A stretch of DNA of 64,000 nt, taken from the NCBI RefSeq assembly GCF_963675165.1, contig NC_087381.1, forward strand, positions 1,984,001 through 2,048,000, given 5' to 3'. Below the pieces are notes generated by a model. The model was not told the DNA's origin. It did no database searches and was given only the letters and a program-made list of their open reading frames with translations. Shown here one piece after another: positions 1-13,500 of the stretch (its first letter is position 1; every line of letters starts with the position of its first letter). A program made the translations under genes and the position numbers. The DNA is from Halichondria panicea. Taxonomy: Eukaryota; Porifera; Demospongiae; Suberitida; Halichondriidae.

Positions 1-270
1 TTAGCTTATCTATATAAAGTCACTGAGAAGAAAAGACTTATTTACATGCATCTATTGTTGTTATTTATTGTATTATGTGGCTTACCAGGACCTCAAGAAA
101 GAAGAAAATTGATTCTTCCAGGATCTGTAGTTCAGTGTATATAATATCTAAGAAGAAAAGACCTGTGTACATGCATATTGTTATCTATATTGTTATATGG
201 TAGTGTTTTGTGGCTTACCAGGCCCTCAAGACAAAGATGATTCTGCCAGGATAATCTGGATCTGGATCTT
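1..270. repeat. Two diverged tandem copies of about 110 bp
   Basis: Positions 20-122 and about 150-262 share a segment beginning AAGAAAAGACYTRTKTACAT and continuing through GGCTTACCAGG to CCAGGAT. On the minus strand each has an AG..GTAAGC layout like a small exon, but one copy has a stop in every compatible frame, so I list it only as a repeat. Confidence 0.5.
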
Positions 271-499
271 GGATATCACACATGGGGAATGAGCACGCAT
301 GCGCATTACATCCACAGGAATAATTAAAGGGTGTGTCCAAAGAGATCAATTTCACAAATGGCTACTGCTAGCTAGCTGTTTTAACAGATATTTTCTGAGT
401 ATTGTAGCTAACAAAAAGCTAGCGCTTTAGTGCAAGGCTAACTCATATGTTGAATAGAAAGTTTGTGCGGACAGATGATGCTATGAAAGATTCTGAAGA

Positions 500-735
500 G
501 ACTGCAACAGCCTTCAATGTGAGTCAAACTAGCCATAACTCGAGAAAGAAGCTTTAGTTTGCTAATCCACGAATCAAAATCCAAGAGAACGTGGCTAGAA
601 GCCTATAGAAGCTGTTAGTTTTCGTCGCATTGCAACCGTTGAGCAGTTATAGCTGGAATACACACACACACACACAGACAGACAGACACACACACAGTCA
701 GCTTTACCGTATCCCTCGTGCGGCTACGCCTCGAG
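500..735 (+). repeat. Repeat family R, copy 1
   Basis: Shares AAGCTTTAGTTTGCTAATCC, AAAATCCAAGAGAAC, a CA-rich stretch (657-700) and an end with TTTACCGTATCCCTCGTGCG and GAGGCATAA with copies near 33,180-33,385, 51,480-52,005 and, inverted, 54,490-54,720. No coding potential seen. Confidence 0.6.
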
Positions 736-751
736 GCATAATTATTATTGT

Positions 752-828
752 GTATAGCGCGAAATTTTCAAAAACTACTAATCCACAAAATCCGCGAAAA
801 TTAAGCACCTCGAAAATTTCGCGCTATA
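752..828. mobile_element. Short inverted-repeat element (ATAGCGCGAAATTTT ends)
   Basis: TATAGCGCGAAATTTTC at the left is matched by AATTTCGCGCTATA at the right with about 45 bp between. It belongs with the element at 30,354-30,587. Confidence 0.5.
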
Positions 829-1308
829 AGAACACAAAAAATTGAGTGCTGTGTACGATTATAGGCCTCCATTTGACCATAATCATGCTCATGCAGCCAT
901 GCATGCAGTGATCATGAGGTTGTTGTGCTCATAGTATAGTACCAATGAATCAGTTTGCATATCAGTAATCTCTCGAGTTGAGTGACTCAATATGAGCTAC
1001 ATATACGTAGTACATTATAATAATTAATTATCAGTAACTCGTATGGAGGTTCTCTAACTACTTGATGTTGGAGAGGCGTCCTTTATCGTAGGCACACTAA
1101 AGTTTGCACATGTCACATGCAATGCACTTCACATGCATGGTATTTATAATGCGGATTACTCAAAAGGCATGAATCAACCATAATTATACTCAGAAACAGA
1201 TCAACAATTATACCACTTTTGTACATTTCATATACGTGCATATACACAATGACACAATGCAATGAACATAATGTACAAACAGTATGACTGTGTGTTTGTT
1301 CATATACT
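829..1308. other. Non-coding, part of an inverted-repeat family
   Basis: Contains a diverged relative (about 840-990) of the foldback element at 23,761-24,061, with GTTGTTGTGC and CAGTTTGCATAT. No gene or RNA feature was recognised. Confidence 0.4.
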
Positions 1309-1586
1309 TCAACCAATAGACAGAGTTGCAGCATCAGAGACGACTGATCCCGCACTGTTGGTCACAACAACTGTGTAATCTCCAGCATCGCCAGACTCAA
1401 CATTGATAATCTGCAGGGTGGATGAATTGGATCCTTCGATGTCTCCGTCGACGTCAGTGAGAGCGTTCCCGCCAGGACCAAACCACTGGTAGCTCAATCC
1501 TTCACCAGAGGCTTCCACGGTGAATGTGGCAGTTCCACCCGCTTTCGCAGTATTCACATCGCTCGGCTGTACGTCAATTGCAGGAC
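1309..1586 (-). CDS. Ig-like exon, possible terminal exon (unit 1 tail, Ig-A)
   Basis: Counterpart of 3,247-3,522. Where the other Ig exons have GGTGAG (donor), this one has GGTTGA, so in frame it ends LSIG followed by TGA. It is therefore a candidate last coding exon. The alternative is a weak GTTGAA donor at 1,313. Confidence 0.65.
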
Positions 1587-4500
1587 CTGTACACAAAGGC
1601 AAGTAAAGCATGAACATGCACGCCCGCCACACAGACACAAACTGAGCCGTAAGAATATAGGCATGTTTCAAATCTCACCAATAGACAGACTTGCAGCATC
1701 AGAGGTGACTGATCCCACACTGTTGGTCACAACGACCGTGTAGTCTCCCGCATCGCCAGGCTCAGCGTTGAAAACTGTCAACGTTCCTGAAGTGGACCCC
1801 TCAATCTCTCCGTCACTGTCAGTCAGAGCCACTCCACCAGGACCATAGGTCAGTCCTGCACCAGAGGCCTCCACGGTGAATGAGGCACTTCCGCCTTGCT
1901 CGACACCCACACTCTCTGGTTGGGTCTCAATTTCAGGGGCTACATAGAGTGAGTATGAAACGATCAGCAATTGAACACTCAGCATTACTTGTTTGGCACA
2001 AACAATGGAAGGGATTCACCACCGAGTCGACCATAATCAACTGGACCGCTCACCCACTTTTTAGAGGCTCAACTGCTACGCTGCTATCAGCGGTGCACAC
2101 ACATGCAGTTACGTTGAGGAGGATTGAACTTAGTTTACACTCTATAATTGTAGTTTACACGGCCATGACGTACGTACTACAAACAAGGGGAACGACACAT
2201 TCACTATAATATACTAAAATGTTTAACGCATGCTGCCCACACCCACTTAATTTGGTACGAACTCAAGAAACGGCTCGGCCAGGGTGAATATACATTTACC
2301 TGTGGTTGTGATTGTAATGGTTGACGTGAAACCAGCTCCATCCGCTGGATCGGTTGCACTGATGACAATGGTCTGGCTTCCTGAAGCTCCAGCAACAGAC
2401 ACAAAGAACGGGAATTGTCCACCTGCATGCAAACAGAAACAATGCGTCAATCACACGAGACCAACAAACGATGGATGAAGGCATGCAGCAGAGACACCAA
2501 AACTCACATCCTTCTGTTACTGATGAATCATTGAAGCTGCACTCAAAGTCCAAGCCGTCGAGATCCCTACTTGACGTGCAGCTCACACTCACTTGCTGAG
2601 ACTCAGCGAGGAACTCGGCACTGCAGTTCAGGATCAGAGGAGCAAGTGTGGGACCTTGGGTAGGTTGAGCTGCATGTGTGGAAAGGGGAACGTTTGACTA
2701 GCACACACTGACTATTATTATATCCTTCCGAAAACCACACGTATAATTACACACTAGCAAGAATATAATTGCACTTGAACCGTATAAAAATAGGCATGTT
2801 TCAATCTCTCACCAATAGACAGAGTTGCAGCATCAGAGACGACTGATCCCGCACTGTTGGTCGCAACGACTGTGTAGTCTCCCGCATCGCCAGAGTCAAC
2901 ATTGATAATTCGAAGAGTGGCTGTAGCGGACCCCTCAACCTTTTTGTCTCTGTTAGTCAAAGCGTTCCCACCAGGACCAAACCACTGGTAGGTCAGTGCT
3001 AATCCAGAGGCTTTTACAGTGAACGTGGCAGTTCCACCTGCTTCCACATTGACATTGTTTGGTTGTACATCAATTTTAGGCCCTGTTCAAATTAAATGCC
3101 TGCCATGTACACAAACAAATCAGATGAACTCACAAATAGAAATTTCCACACTCTCTGGTTGAGACCTAATCACAGGAGAGCTTCGCCTGAATCCGATATT
3201 TGCACATAATAAATAACCTTGCACCGTAAAGATATGGTAATCTCACCAATAGACAGAGTTGCAGCATCAGAGACGACTGATCCCGCACTGTTGGTCACAA
3301 CGACTGTGTAATCTCCAGCATCGCCAGACTCAACATTGATGATTTGCAGGGTGGATGAATTGGATCCTTCGATGTCTCCGTCAACGTCAGTGAGAGCGTC
3401 CCTACCAGGACCAAACCACTGGTAGCTCAACAGTCCTTCACCAGAGGCTTCCATGGTGAATGTGGCAGTTCCACCCGCTTCCGCAGTATTCACATCACTC
3501 GGTTGTACATCAATTGCAGGACCTGTACACAAAGGCAAGTAAAGCATGAACATGCCCGTCACACAGACACAAACTGAGCCAAGAATATAGGCATGTTTCA
3601 AATCTCACCAATAGACAAACTTGCAGCATCAGAGGTGACTGATCCCGCACTGTTGGTCACAACGACCGTGTAGTCTCCCGCATCGCCAGGCTCAGCGTTG
3701 AAAACTGTCAACGTTCCTGAAGTGGACCCCTCAATCTCTCCGTCACTGTCAGTCAGAGCCACTCCGCCAGGACCAAACCACTGGTAGGTCAGTCCTGCAC
3801 CAGAGGCCTCCACGGTGAATGAGGCACTTCCGCCTTGCTCGACACCCACACTCTCTGGTTGGGTCTCAATTTCAGGGGCTACATAGAGTGAGTAGTGAAA
3901 CGATCAGCACTGAACTCAGCATTGCTTGTTTAGCACGAACAATGGAAGGGATTAACCACCGAGTCGACCATAATCAACTGGACCGCTCACCCACTTTTTA
4001 GAGGCTCAACGTGCTATGCTGCTATCAGCGGTGCACATGCACACATGCAGTTACGTTGAGGAGGATCGAGCTTAGTTTACACTCTATAATTGTAGTTTAC
4101 ACGGCCATGACGTACGTACTACGATAAACACAAACAAGGGGAATGACACTTTCACTATACTAAAAAGTTTAACGCATGCTCACATGCACGCATGCACTCA
4201 ATTTGTACTAACTCAAGAAACAGCTTGGCCAGGGTGTATATACTAATTTACCTGTGATTGTGATTGTAATGTTTGACGTGAAACCCGCTCCATCAGCTGA
4301 ATCAGTTGCACTGATGACAATGGTATGGCTTCCTGAAGCTCCAGTGACAGACACAAAGAATGGGAATTGTCCACCTGCATCCAAACAGAAACAATGCATC
4401 AATCACACGAGACCAACAAACGATGGATGAAGGCATGCAGCAGAGACAGCAAACTCACATCCTTCTGTTACTGATTCATTATTGAAGCTGCACTCAAAAT

Positions 4501-7500
4501 CCAAGCCGTCAAGGTCCCTACTTGACGTGCAGCTCACACTCACTTGCTGAGACTCAGCGAGAAACTCGGCACTGCAGTTCAGGATCAGAGGAGCAAGTGT
4601 GGGACCTTGGGTGGGTTGAGCTGAATGTGTGGAAAGGGGAATATTTGCAAAACATAATTATACTCTTATAGGAACTTTAATACTATAATTATAATTATAT
4701 GCTATACTGAATGCTATGTGTACAATCAACAAAGCAAATAATCAAGCTAGGATATAAACTTTCCTGGAAGGAGCTGAATGATTATGCAGATTTAATTTTC
4801 GTGGACAAGTCAGCCTTTTGGCGCATACTTGCGATACAATATTCGAGGATATAATTTGAGAAATGTTATACCCTCATAACAATAATTATTATACCCGTAA
4901 CAATTAGGGACAATGCACATGTATTGCTTAGCAATCAAAATGCAGGTTGAATCTACGCATGTCAACCAGAAGGATGTGTAGCAGCAAAATTGATTTTCTC
5001 TCAGTTGAAGACGAGTTTAAGAAAACGGCTAAAAATCAAAAAAACAAATAGAACACCATGCAGGAGAGCTTGCGAATTAGGCAAAGATTTTGTAGAGAAC
5101 AGAAAAGAAGAAAAAAAACGTTGCAACCAGCAATCCGTTTTGAAAATGCGTGTGTTTGTTTTCTATCATGCTCCAGTGTATCAGAAGAGGAAACGTGCGC
5201 CGCTATAGCAGAATAAAATTGTGACAACCGTTTTGAAGCCAAAACGACATACAAGAGCCTGAAGAGGCTTAAATGGTGGTGCAGTACACTTCTACATGTG
5301 CAATATTCCGCTTTCCCAATCCCAACACTGATGCCTGTTCGATGCATTAAAGTGACTGCTAAACTGAACACTGATAACTTCCTGACCCTCAGCCTCATGT
5401 AGCGAAAAGTGATACAGAGCAGCATCAGAAAACATGAAAAGAGACTGATAAACATTGCATTGTATAACTATTTAAAGTGTGTAAATTATTGTTCTCTCAC
5501 TGCATGCTGAACACATTTCATTCAAAATAAAAAGCACTTCCTAGTGTGCATAACAAGCGATAATGAAAATTATTTGCACACTTGGTGATGAGTCGCAATT
5601 TGAATGTAAAATGCTGATGTAACCACTTATTAAAAAGCAATAATAATAGACTGCTAGTACTACACGCGTATGGAAAGATAGAACATGTAGATCTTTTTAT
5701 ACAACCAGTGCTCAACAATTATTCAACCTTCACAAGTGGGTGCCTCTGGGATCCATAGTGCATTATTCCTGCACACACGAACAGTAGAGCCAGTTAAAAC
5801 CAGTCCCTCGGCACACGAGTAAAGAGCTACATTACCGGCTGTGGTACCAGAGGGTGTGGCCACATTCCCATTAGGGGGTGGGGAGAGGAGACCACAGTCA
5901 GGAACTACATGGTGGATACAGTGAATTATTCTATCATTTGAGACATATAATTACGCCAACATGTTCCAATTGCATGATAAGCATAAAAATAATTTTAGTA
6001 GCAGAGGAAGTGTCGACACTCTATACAGTGGTTTACCGTTAGTCTAGCTATAATCAGGTTCAAGACATTAATTATAATAAGTACACAGTTGATATAGTAT
6101 TGTTTGCCCTACCTGCTCTCAGACAGACAGGTGCAATCAGAGTCCATCCTCTATTAGTGGTACAGGTACGAGTGATTGATCCGGTCAGAATGAACCCTTC
6201 GTCACAGGTGTACGTTGCCACACTTCCTTCATTGACATCGTCGGACAAAGATAGATCTCCATTGACAAGGTCTGGTAATTGCCCACAAGTTGGAACTGTC
6301 GAATGAAGTTTGACATAATTATAAACTATAATAAAGGACAGAGTGACTGCTATATACCATAATAATATTCACTAATCATTTAACGTGCTGACCTCAACAT
6401 GAAGGTATATCTTCTGGAGTCCACAATCCGCTATTGTCACAGAATCGAATAGAAAAACCATTCAAAACCAGTCCATTATCACACGAGTAGGAACCAAAGT
6501 TACCAGTAGTGGTGCCAGAAGGTGTGACCACGCTCCCATTGGTAGGTGGGGAGAGGGGACCACAGTCAGCAACTGCATTGTGAGTTATGAAAGCATTGTT
6601 ATAAGTATTGTTGATCTGAATAGAGACACCATAGTATCAGCATTGGTATAATTATGGTGTCACTCCATAATACACTAGGGGGCTGTTCACACAAGTCTAC
6701 TAAAATAGACTATATAATTTATGTACATAATCATAAAATTATGGTATTAGGGAATTATTTTCCCTACCTGCTCTCAGACAGACAGGTGCAATCAGAGTCC
6801 ATCCTCCATTAGTGGTACAGGTACGAGTGATTGATCCTGTCAGATTGAACCCTGTGTCACAGGTGTACGTTGCCACACTACCTTCATTGACATTGTCGGA
6901 CAAAGATAGATCTCCATTGACAAGCTCTGGTAATTGCCCACAAGTTGGAACTGTCGAGAAGTTTGAACATAATTATAAACGGACAGAGTGACTGCTATAT
7001 ACCATAATAATATTCACTAATCATTTAATGTGCTAACCTCCACATGAAGGTATATCTTCTGGAGTCCACAATCCGCTATTGTCACAGAATCGAATAGAAA
7101 AACCATTTAAAACCAGTCCATTATCACACGAGTAGGAACCTAAGTTACCAGTACTGGTGCCAGAAGGTGTGACCACGCTCCCATTGGTAGGTGGGGAGAG
7201 GGGACCACAGTCAGAAACTGCATTGTGAGTTATGAAAACATTATTATAAGCATTGTTGATCTGCTGCTTTTCAATAGCTTAATTAAAACGCCATAGTAGC
7301 AGCATTGGTAAGGTGTCACTCTATATACTAGGGGGCTGTTCACACAAGTCTACTAAAATTTGGTATTATTTTCCCTACCTGCTATCAGACAGACAGGTGC
7401 AATCAGAGTCCATCCTCCATTAGTGGTACAGGTACGATATATAGACTGTGTTCCAGATCCATCTACCATGCAGCTTCCATCCACCACATCATTCCATGCA

Positions 7501-10500
7501 GGTCACCAGTACGGTCCGTAAATGTTACTACGCATGGATGGACTGTGTGTACCTGTGCTCAAGACTCCATGTATTAGGAACATCAATTCAGTACAAATCA
7601 CATGATTATATATGCCCGCACATTCCAAAATATAAATATATATAGGGATTGCATGGTCATCACTCCATGCACCAGTAAAAATTGCATGGTATGTTGGCGC
7701 ATGGACGGGAAAACATGGAAAACTACCAGTACATGTGATTGACGTTGTAACGGATTGGAGTTATGCTCTCGTCTGATTTCTTCAAACATAATTATATCTG
7801 GACATCACCTTGAGATACATTCCAAGCAACATAGCTTTATAGCCAACAAGAGTGCTGCACTGGTCTACATAAATATTGAATGACTACTCACCTTCGAAGT
7901 ACTCATATCTCTATCAAGATGGCTATAATTATACTATACTCCAACTATTCCTATAGTACAGACGGTGGGTCGAACTCCATGGACGTTACTCTTTCACTAG
8001 CTTGCGTCACACTATAATACACTAACAATCTTTCAATTATAGGATCATTAATTTACTCGTTGTACTAATTCGCCAATTTTTCAGAATTTTCATTGCAGAG
8101 AAAAAACTGTCTTCTCACAAATGCTTTGAAAATCAATAAATAGGCTGTTCACTTATGGACACAGGTTGGTGCAGAACCACCCCACACTCCTATAGCATCC
8201 ATCCCATCATCGTCATTGCAATTCCTTAGCTGAATTGTAAAAGATGAAGCAAACGCAAATCCTTCATCGCAAGTGTAAGTGGCCAGAGTTCCAATATCAT
8301 AATTGAGTGCACTGCCGGGACTGTACGTGATGAATCCGTTGGCAATTAGTTGGAGGGGAGGACATTGAATCGCTGCAACCATGGATACACACCATTGCAT
8401 ATAATAAACTAGCTGGAGTAAAGAATTGATAATCTGACACAATTGACGTTCAGACACTCGGAAACAAATGAAAAATATTATTTTGCACCGGCCATCTATC
8501 TGGTTAAGTATAAAATATAATAATTTGAAAGAATTGATAAACTATTTGATATTATGCAAGATTAGACAAAAAATTAATCATTGGACACAGTGAGCTCTTA
8601 TCTTGGTGTAGAGGGATTCTAGACAGGCTAGACAAATTAGCTAGAGACAGGCTCCTAGCTATAGGCAACAACAACTAGTTACAGACAAATTGACTTCACA
8701 GTGTAGCTTAACCAAATTCTTAGATCGAGGAGCAAAACATCAACTGACAATACAGGGTAAAACCATAGATAGAGTAGAAGAGGGATTGGAAACGGAAGTG
8801 ATTCACGTGATGTTTTACAATGAAGTCTACGTAGTGGCTCTGGGACCATCCGTGTATCTCTTCATAACTCCCGCAAAATCCCGGGAAACTTATTGTGTCC
8901 AAAGCATACATCTCAGAGCTACCCCCATTAGCCCCCTGATAGTAGGTATCAATTGGAAACAAAGAAAATATAATCTCGATTGTCGTGAAGTAGCTAGAAG
9001 TACACAGAGCACTTTTTCATGCTTGTGTTCCTATAGTACCTTTGATATAGCTAAGGCTTTGTAACTAAATAGTGTCATGTGTCCCAAATGGCCTCAAGTA
9101 TTAGAGAAAGTTGATGTTTAGCAGCAGAACTGCTCGTGGACTTCTTACAGAGAGCAAAACAATTCTCATGAATTATTCATGTTTAGCCCTCGTGTTAAAA
9201 AGTAAGCCTCGATTAAAACCGCGGAGATACACGGATGGTACTTCGAGGGTACTTCCGTTTCCAATCCCTCTTCTACTCTATCTATGGTAAAACGAAGTTA
9301 AAGTGAAATTAAGGTGAAGTGAGGCAAAAAAGGTAAACAAAACCTTAAATACGTGGAGCGGGGCCCCAGAGGCTCGCACAAAAACAAAGGGAGGAAGTGG
9401 AGCACTAACAATGAGAATTGTTAGAAAAGAGTGATATCAACATCAACATCAAATCATGGTTAGGTATAGTAGTAAATATTATAAGGTGTTAATAAGGTTC
9501 TAATAAATGTTAATTTTAAGGTACATTGAGCGTGAACACCTAATAAATCTTACGTACGTGTACACTCAGGAGGCTGGCCAGACCATATCCCTCCAGCTAG
9601 ACACACTTGTGTCGCAGATCCTCGCAGAATGAAACCAGGATTACAGCTATGAGTTATCGCCACAGCATTCAAATCAGCATCATATGTAATAGCTGTATTT
9701 GAATTGGGTGACGGTAGTGGACATAGCACCGCTGTAAAGGATATATAATTATGTCTGGTGAATTATTAAGATAAATACATGAATTTATATAAGTTTTGAC
9801 ATGACATTAAAATGAAATTGTAGGTCATGTTAATTCAATAATTAAAGTTAACGAACATTTGCACACAGGAATCAGGAGAGACCATCTCCCCGTGTCCAAA
9901 CACACTCGAGTATAAGAACCAAACAGAAGGAAACCAGTATTACAGCTATGAAAAGCCACTGTATCAACATCAAAATCAGCGTTCGTATCCAGATCATATG
10001 TAATAGCTCCGTTTGGAATGGGTGCCAGTGCTGGACATTGACCTGTAAAAGAGAGAAAAGAGTGTGCAACACAGCTGATAATTATAACACGCACACTTTG
10101 TACTGTGGCGAGAATACAACAGCAAAGATCAGTGGCGGATCAAGGATTCTTGTCAGGGGGGTGGCTCACGCGGGACAAGGACTCTGCATTTCAGGTCCTT
10201 AGAAAAAGGTCGTCACTTTTACAAAACAGTCAGCATGCGCATTAGGACATTATACATCTTAAGGTCAGCACTTCTTAGCGACAGTCAGCATGCACTGGGG
10301 GTTTAGAGCCTTTACTTCACAAACAGAGTTTCACAGGACTTAATTAGGAGAAATAATAATAAAATTAATAAGTGAATAATTATAAAAGCTTGTAATAAAG
10401 TTGCTAACTGGTTCCTTATGCCTCCCACTCACTTATATTCATGGATCAACCACTGTGAGGTCAGGGGGTGCTTGAGCACCCTCTACTACCTGCTAGATCC

Positions 10501-13500
10501 GCCCATGAATCGACTAGAACATCGCAAACAGTTGGTTCGATTACACACAATACAATCATGTTGCTAAGCATGTACGAGATAACATAATTACATGCATAAG
10601 TTGCGTTCAAAACAATTAAAGCTGCATGTATAGTACAGGATAATATAAATACAATAATATTTTTTCAATGAATCTTCTGTATATAATTAAGGGCTGCTGT
10701 TCTCAGGCAGTGCATGTCCTCAAAAGTCACATTTGTGCTATATGCATGCTTATAGTACTAGCTACTAGCTTACTAACCATCCATTACCACCAGCCAAAGC
10801 ATTTTACGAACACAATCAGCACAGAAACAAAATCATCCACAACTTGAACAAAAATGTTGCTAATGCATGGGTGCAATAAAAAAAGCACACCTTTTAAGAA
10901 AAAAGATTCTAAGAAAAAATATGTCACTGTCTGGTTTTATGCCATACTATCTTAGATCTCATTTGAGTGTATTTAGCAGGGAACTATGGGTGGAGCTAGC
11001 TAGGACTATGTCCATCAAACTGAGGTGGAGGAACAGGGTTGACTTGAATAGAGACCACAGACTTAGTAGAGACACAGAGATGCCAACTTCAGATATTAGT
11101 TTTCAAAAGAATAATGATGCAGTTGCTAGGTTGGCTGTTTATATAGGTTGACTGTTGCTAAGCTAGTGCATTTCTAGTAGCCAATAGGTTTTGGGATCTA
11201 AATCAGTTAGAACATGTGCATTCGGTATCTATGGTTAACCATAATATAGATATTCAAGGAAAAGGGATGGGAAATGGATCACAGGATCGCAAATTAGTAT
11301 GAGAGTTCGGTGCATGGTGTAGTATTGGAGATGAATCTGTTAGTTAATTTGGCGGTTTTTAATTTAGTAAATTTGCCAATTTTTCGGAATTTTCATTGCA
11401 GAGAAAAAACCGTCTTCTCACAAATGCTTTGAAAATCAATAAATAGGCTGTTCACTTACGGACACAGGTTGGTGCAGAACCACCCCACACTCCTATAGCA
11501 TCCATCCCATCATCGTCATTGCAATTCCTTAGCTGAATTGTAAGAGCTGAAGCAAACGTAAACCCTTCATCGCAAGTGTAAGTGGCCAGAGTTTCAATAT
11601 CATAATCAGGTGTATTGTCGGGACTGTACATGATGAATCCGTTGGCAATTGGTTGGAGGGGAGGACATTGAATCACTGCAACATGGATACAAGAAATGAT
11701 ATGGTCTGAGTGTGTATTGTATATACGTAGCTCAAATGGCATTTACATCAAGGGTCTCAATAACAGCAAATGCTAATTACTATATTGGCAAACTAGGCTG
11801 TTCACTTACGGACACAGGTTGGTGCAGAACCACCCCACACTCCTATAGCATCCATCCCATCATCGTCATTGCAATTCCTTAGCTGAATTGTAAGAGATGA
11901 AGCAAACGCAAATCCTTCATCGCAAGTGTAAGTGGCCAGAGTTCCAATATCATAATCGGGTGTATTGTCGGGATTGTACGTGATAAATCCGTTGGCAATT
12001 AGTTGGAGGGGAGGGCATTCAATCGCTGCAACCATGGATACACACCATTGCATATAATAAACTAGCTGGAGTAAAGAATTGATAATCTGACACAATTGAC
12101 GTTCAGACACTCGGAAACAAATGAAAAATATTGTTTTGCACCGGCCATCTGGTTAAGCATAAATATAATAATTTGAAAGAATTGATAAACTATTTGATAT
12201 TATGCAAGATTAGATAAAAAATTTAATCATTGGACACAGCCTACCATTTCTTCTGGAGGGGATTTGCTAAGAGTTGCGTAGTAATTCTGTAATAAGGAGA
12301 ACTATGAAAACCTCAAGTTAGAGTTGCTATTGCAGCAAGGGTTTCTGTTGAGGCACTCGCTGATCATTATTCGGACAGGATTCAAAGGTAAACGTATAGG
12401 GTTACATAGAGATAGGCTATTAATCGAGGTAATTTACCATACCCATGAGCAACGGACTATGTGCTCCGGACACACCCAGTTGAAGGTCATATTATACATG
12501 TACAGCTATGAAACTCAGATATAGAGAATGTGGTAGTAAATTTACTGAAATTGTATAAACCTTCTTATTGATTGATCTTCACCTTCGCAAGTGGGTGCCT
12601 CTGGGGTCCAGAGTCCATCATTCCTGCACACACGAACAGTAGAGCCAGTTAAAACCAGTCCCTCGGCACACGAGTAGAAAGCTCCATTACCGACTGAGGT
12701 ACCAGAGGGTGTGGCCACATTGCCATTGGGGGGTGATGGGAGGGGACCACAGTCAACTGTAATTAGTCCAGTCAACACATAATTGTAGTAAAATAATCAT
12801 GCATACAGCAGTGTTACTGTAGCTAGCCTGTGATACAAATTCTCTTTCTGAGACAAACGAGTGCTGCTAAAAAATTTTAAATCACGTTATTGCACCAATG
12901 AAATTAAATGTATGGCCGTTTAAAAGTACTCTATTAAACGCTATGTCCCCTTTTGAGTTCTGCATGGTGGTCCAAATTCATGATTTTTGCTTCTGAAGGG
13001 AAATGTAACTGGTCTCAGAGTTGCTTAAATTGATCCTCCATTGCTACTGTCACAGTAGTCGAGTTACCACTGACCTTCACAAGTTGGCGTGTCTGGGGCC
13101 CATAGTCCATTATTGCCACAGGATCGAACAGTAGAACCAATAAAAACTAGCCCCTCGTTACACGAGTAGGAAGCCACATTACCAACTGTTGTACCAGAGG
13201 GTGTGGCCACATTGCCATTGGGGGGTCGGGAGAGAGGACCACAATCAACTGTAGGTAGATAACTAAAAGTTAGCATACTTGTTGTCAACCACATGCATAT
13301 AGCATTAATTAAGCTATAAAATGACCACATAACTTCCGGGGTAAAACTCAACGCAAATAGACTTTTAGCTATGTGCTACAACATACTTATTCTGAGACAG
13401 ACTGGTGCTGCTGGAGTCCACCCTCCATCACTGGTACAGGTACGAGTGGCTGATCCAGTCAGAGTGAACCCTGTGTCACAGGTGTACATTGCCACACTTC

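Noticed and set aside
8690-9064. 124-codon plus-strand frame
   Set aside because: It lies across an inverted-repeat element and much of it is arm sequence; no recognisable domain.
10867-11151. 94-codon plus-strand frame rich in Lys and Arg
   Set aside because: It overlaps a dispersed repeat shared with 60.8-61.5 kb, where the frame is not kept.
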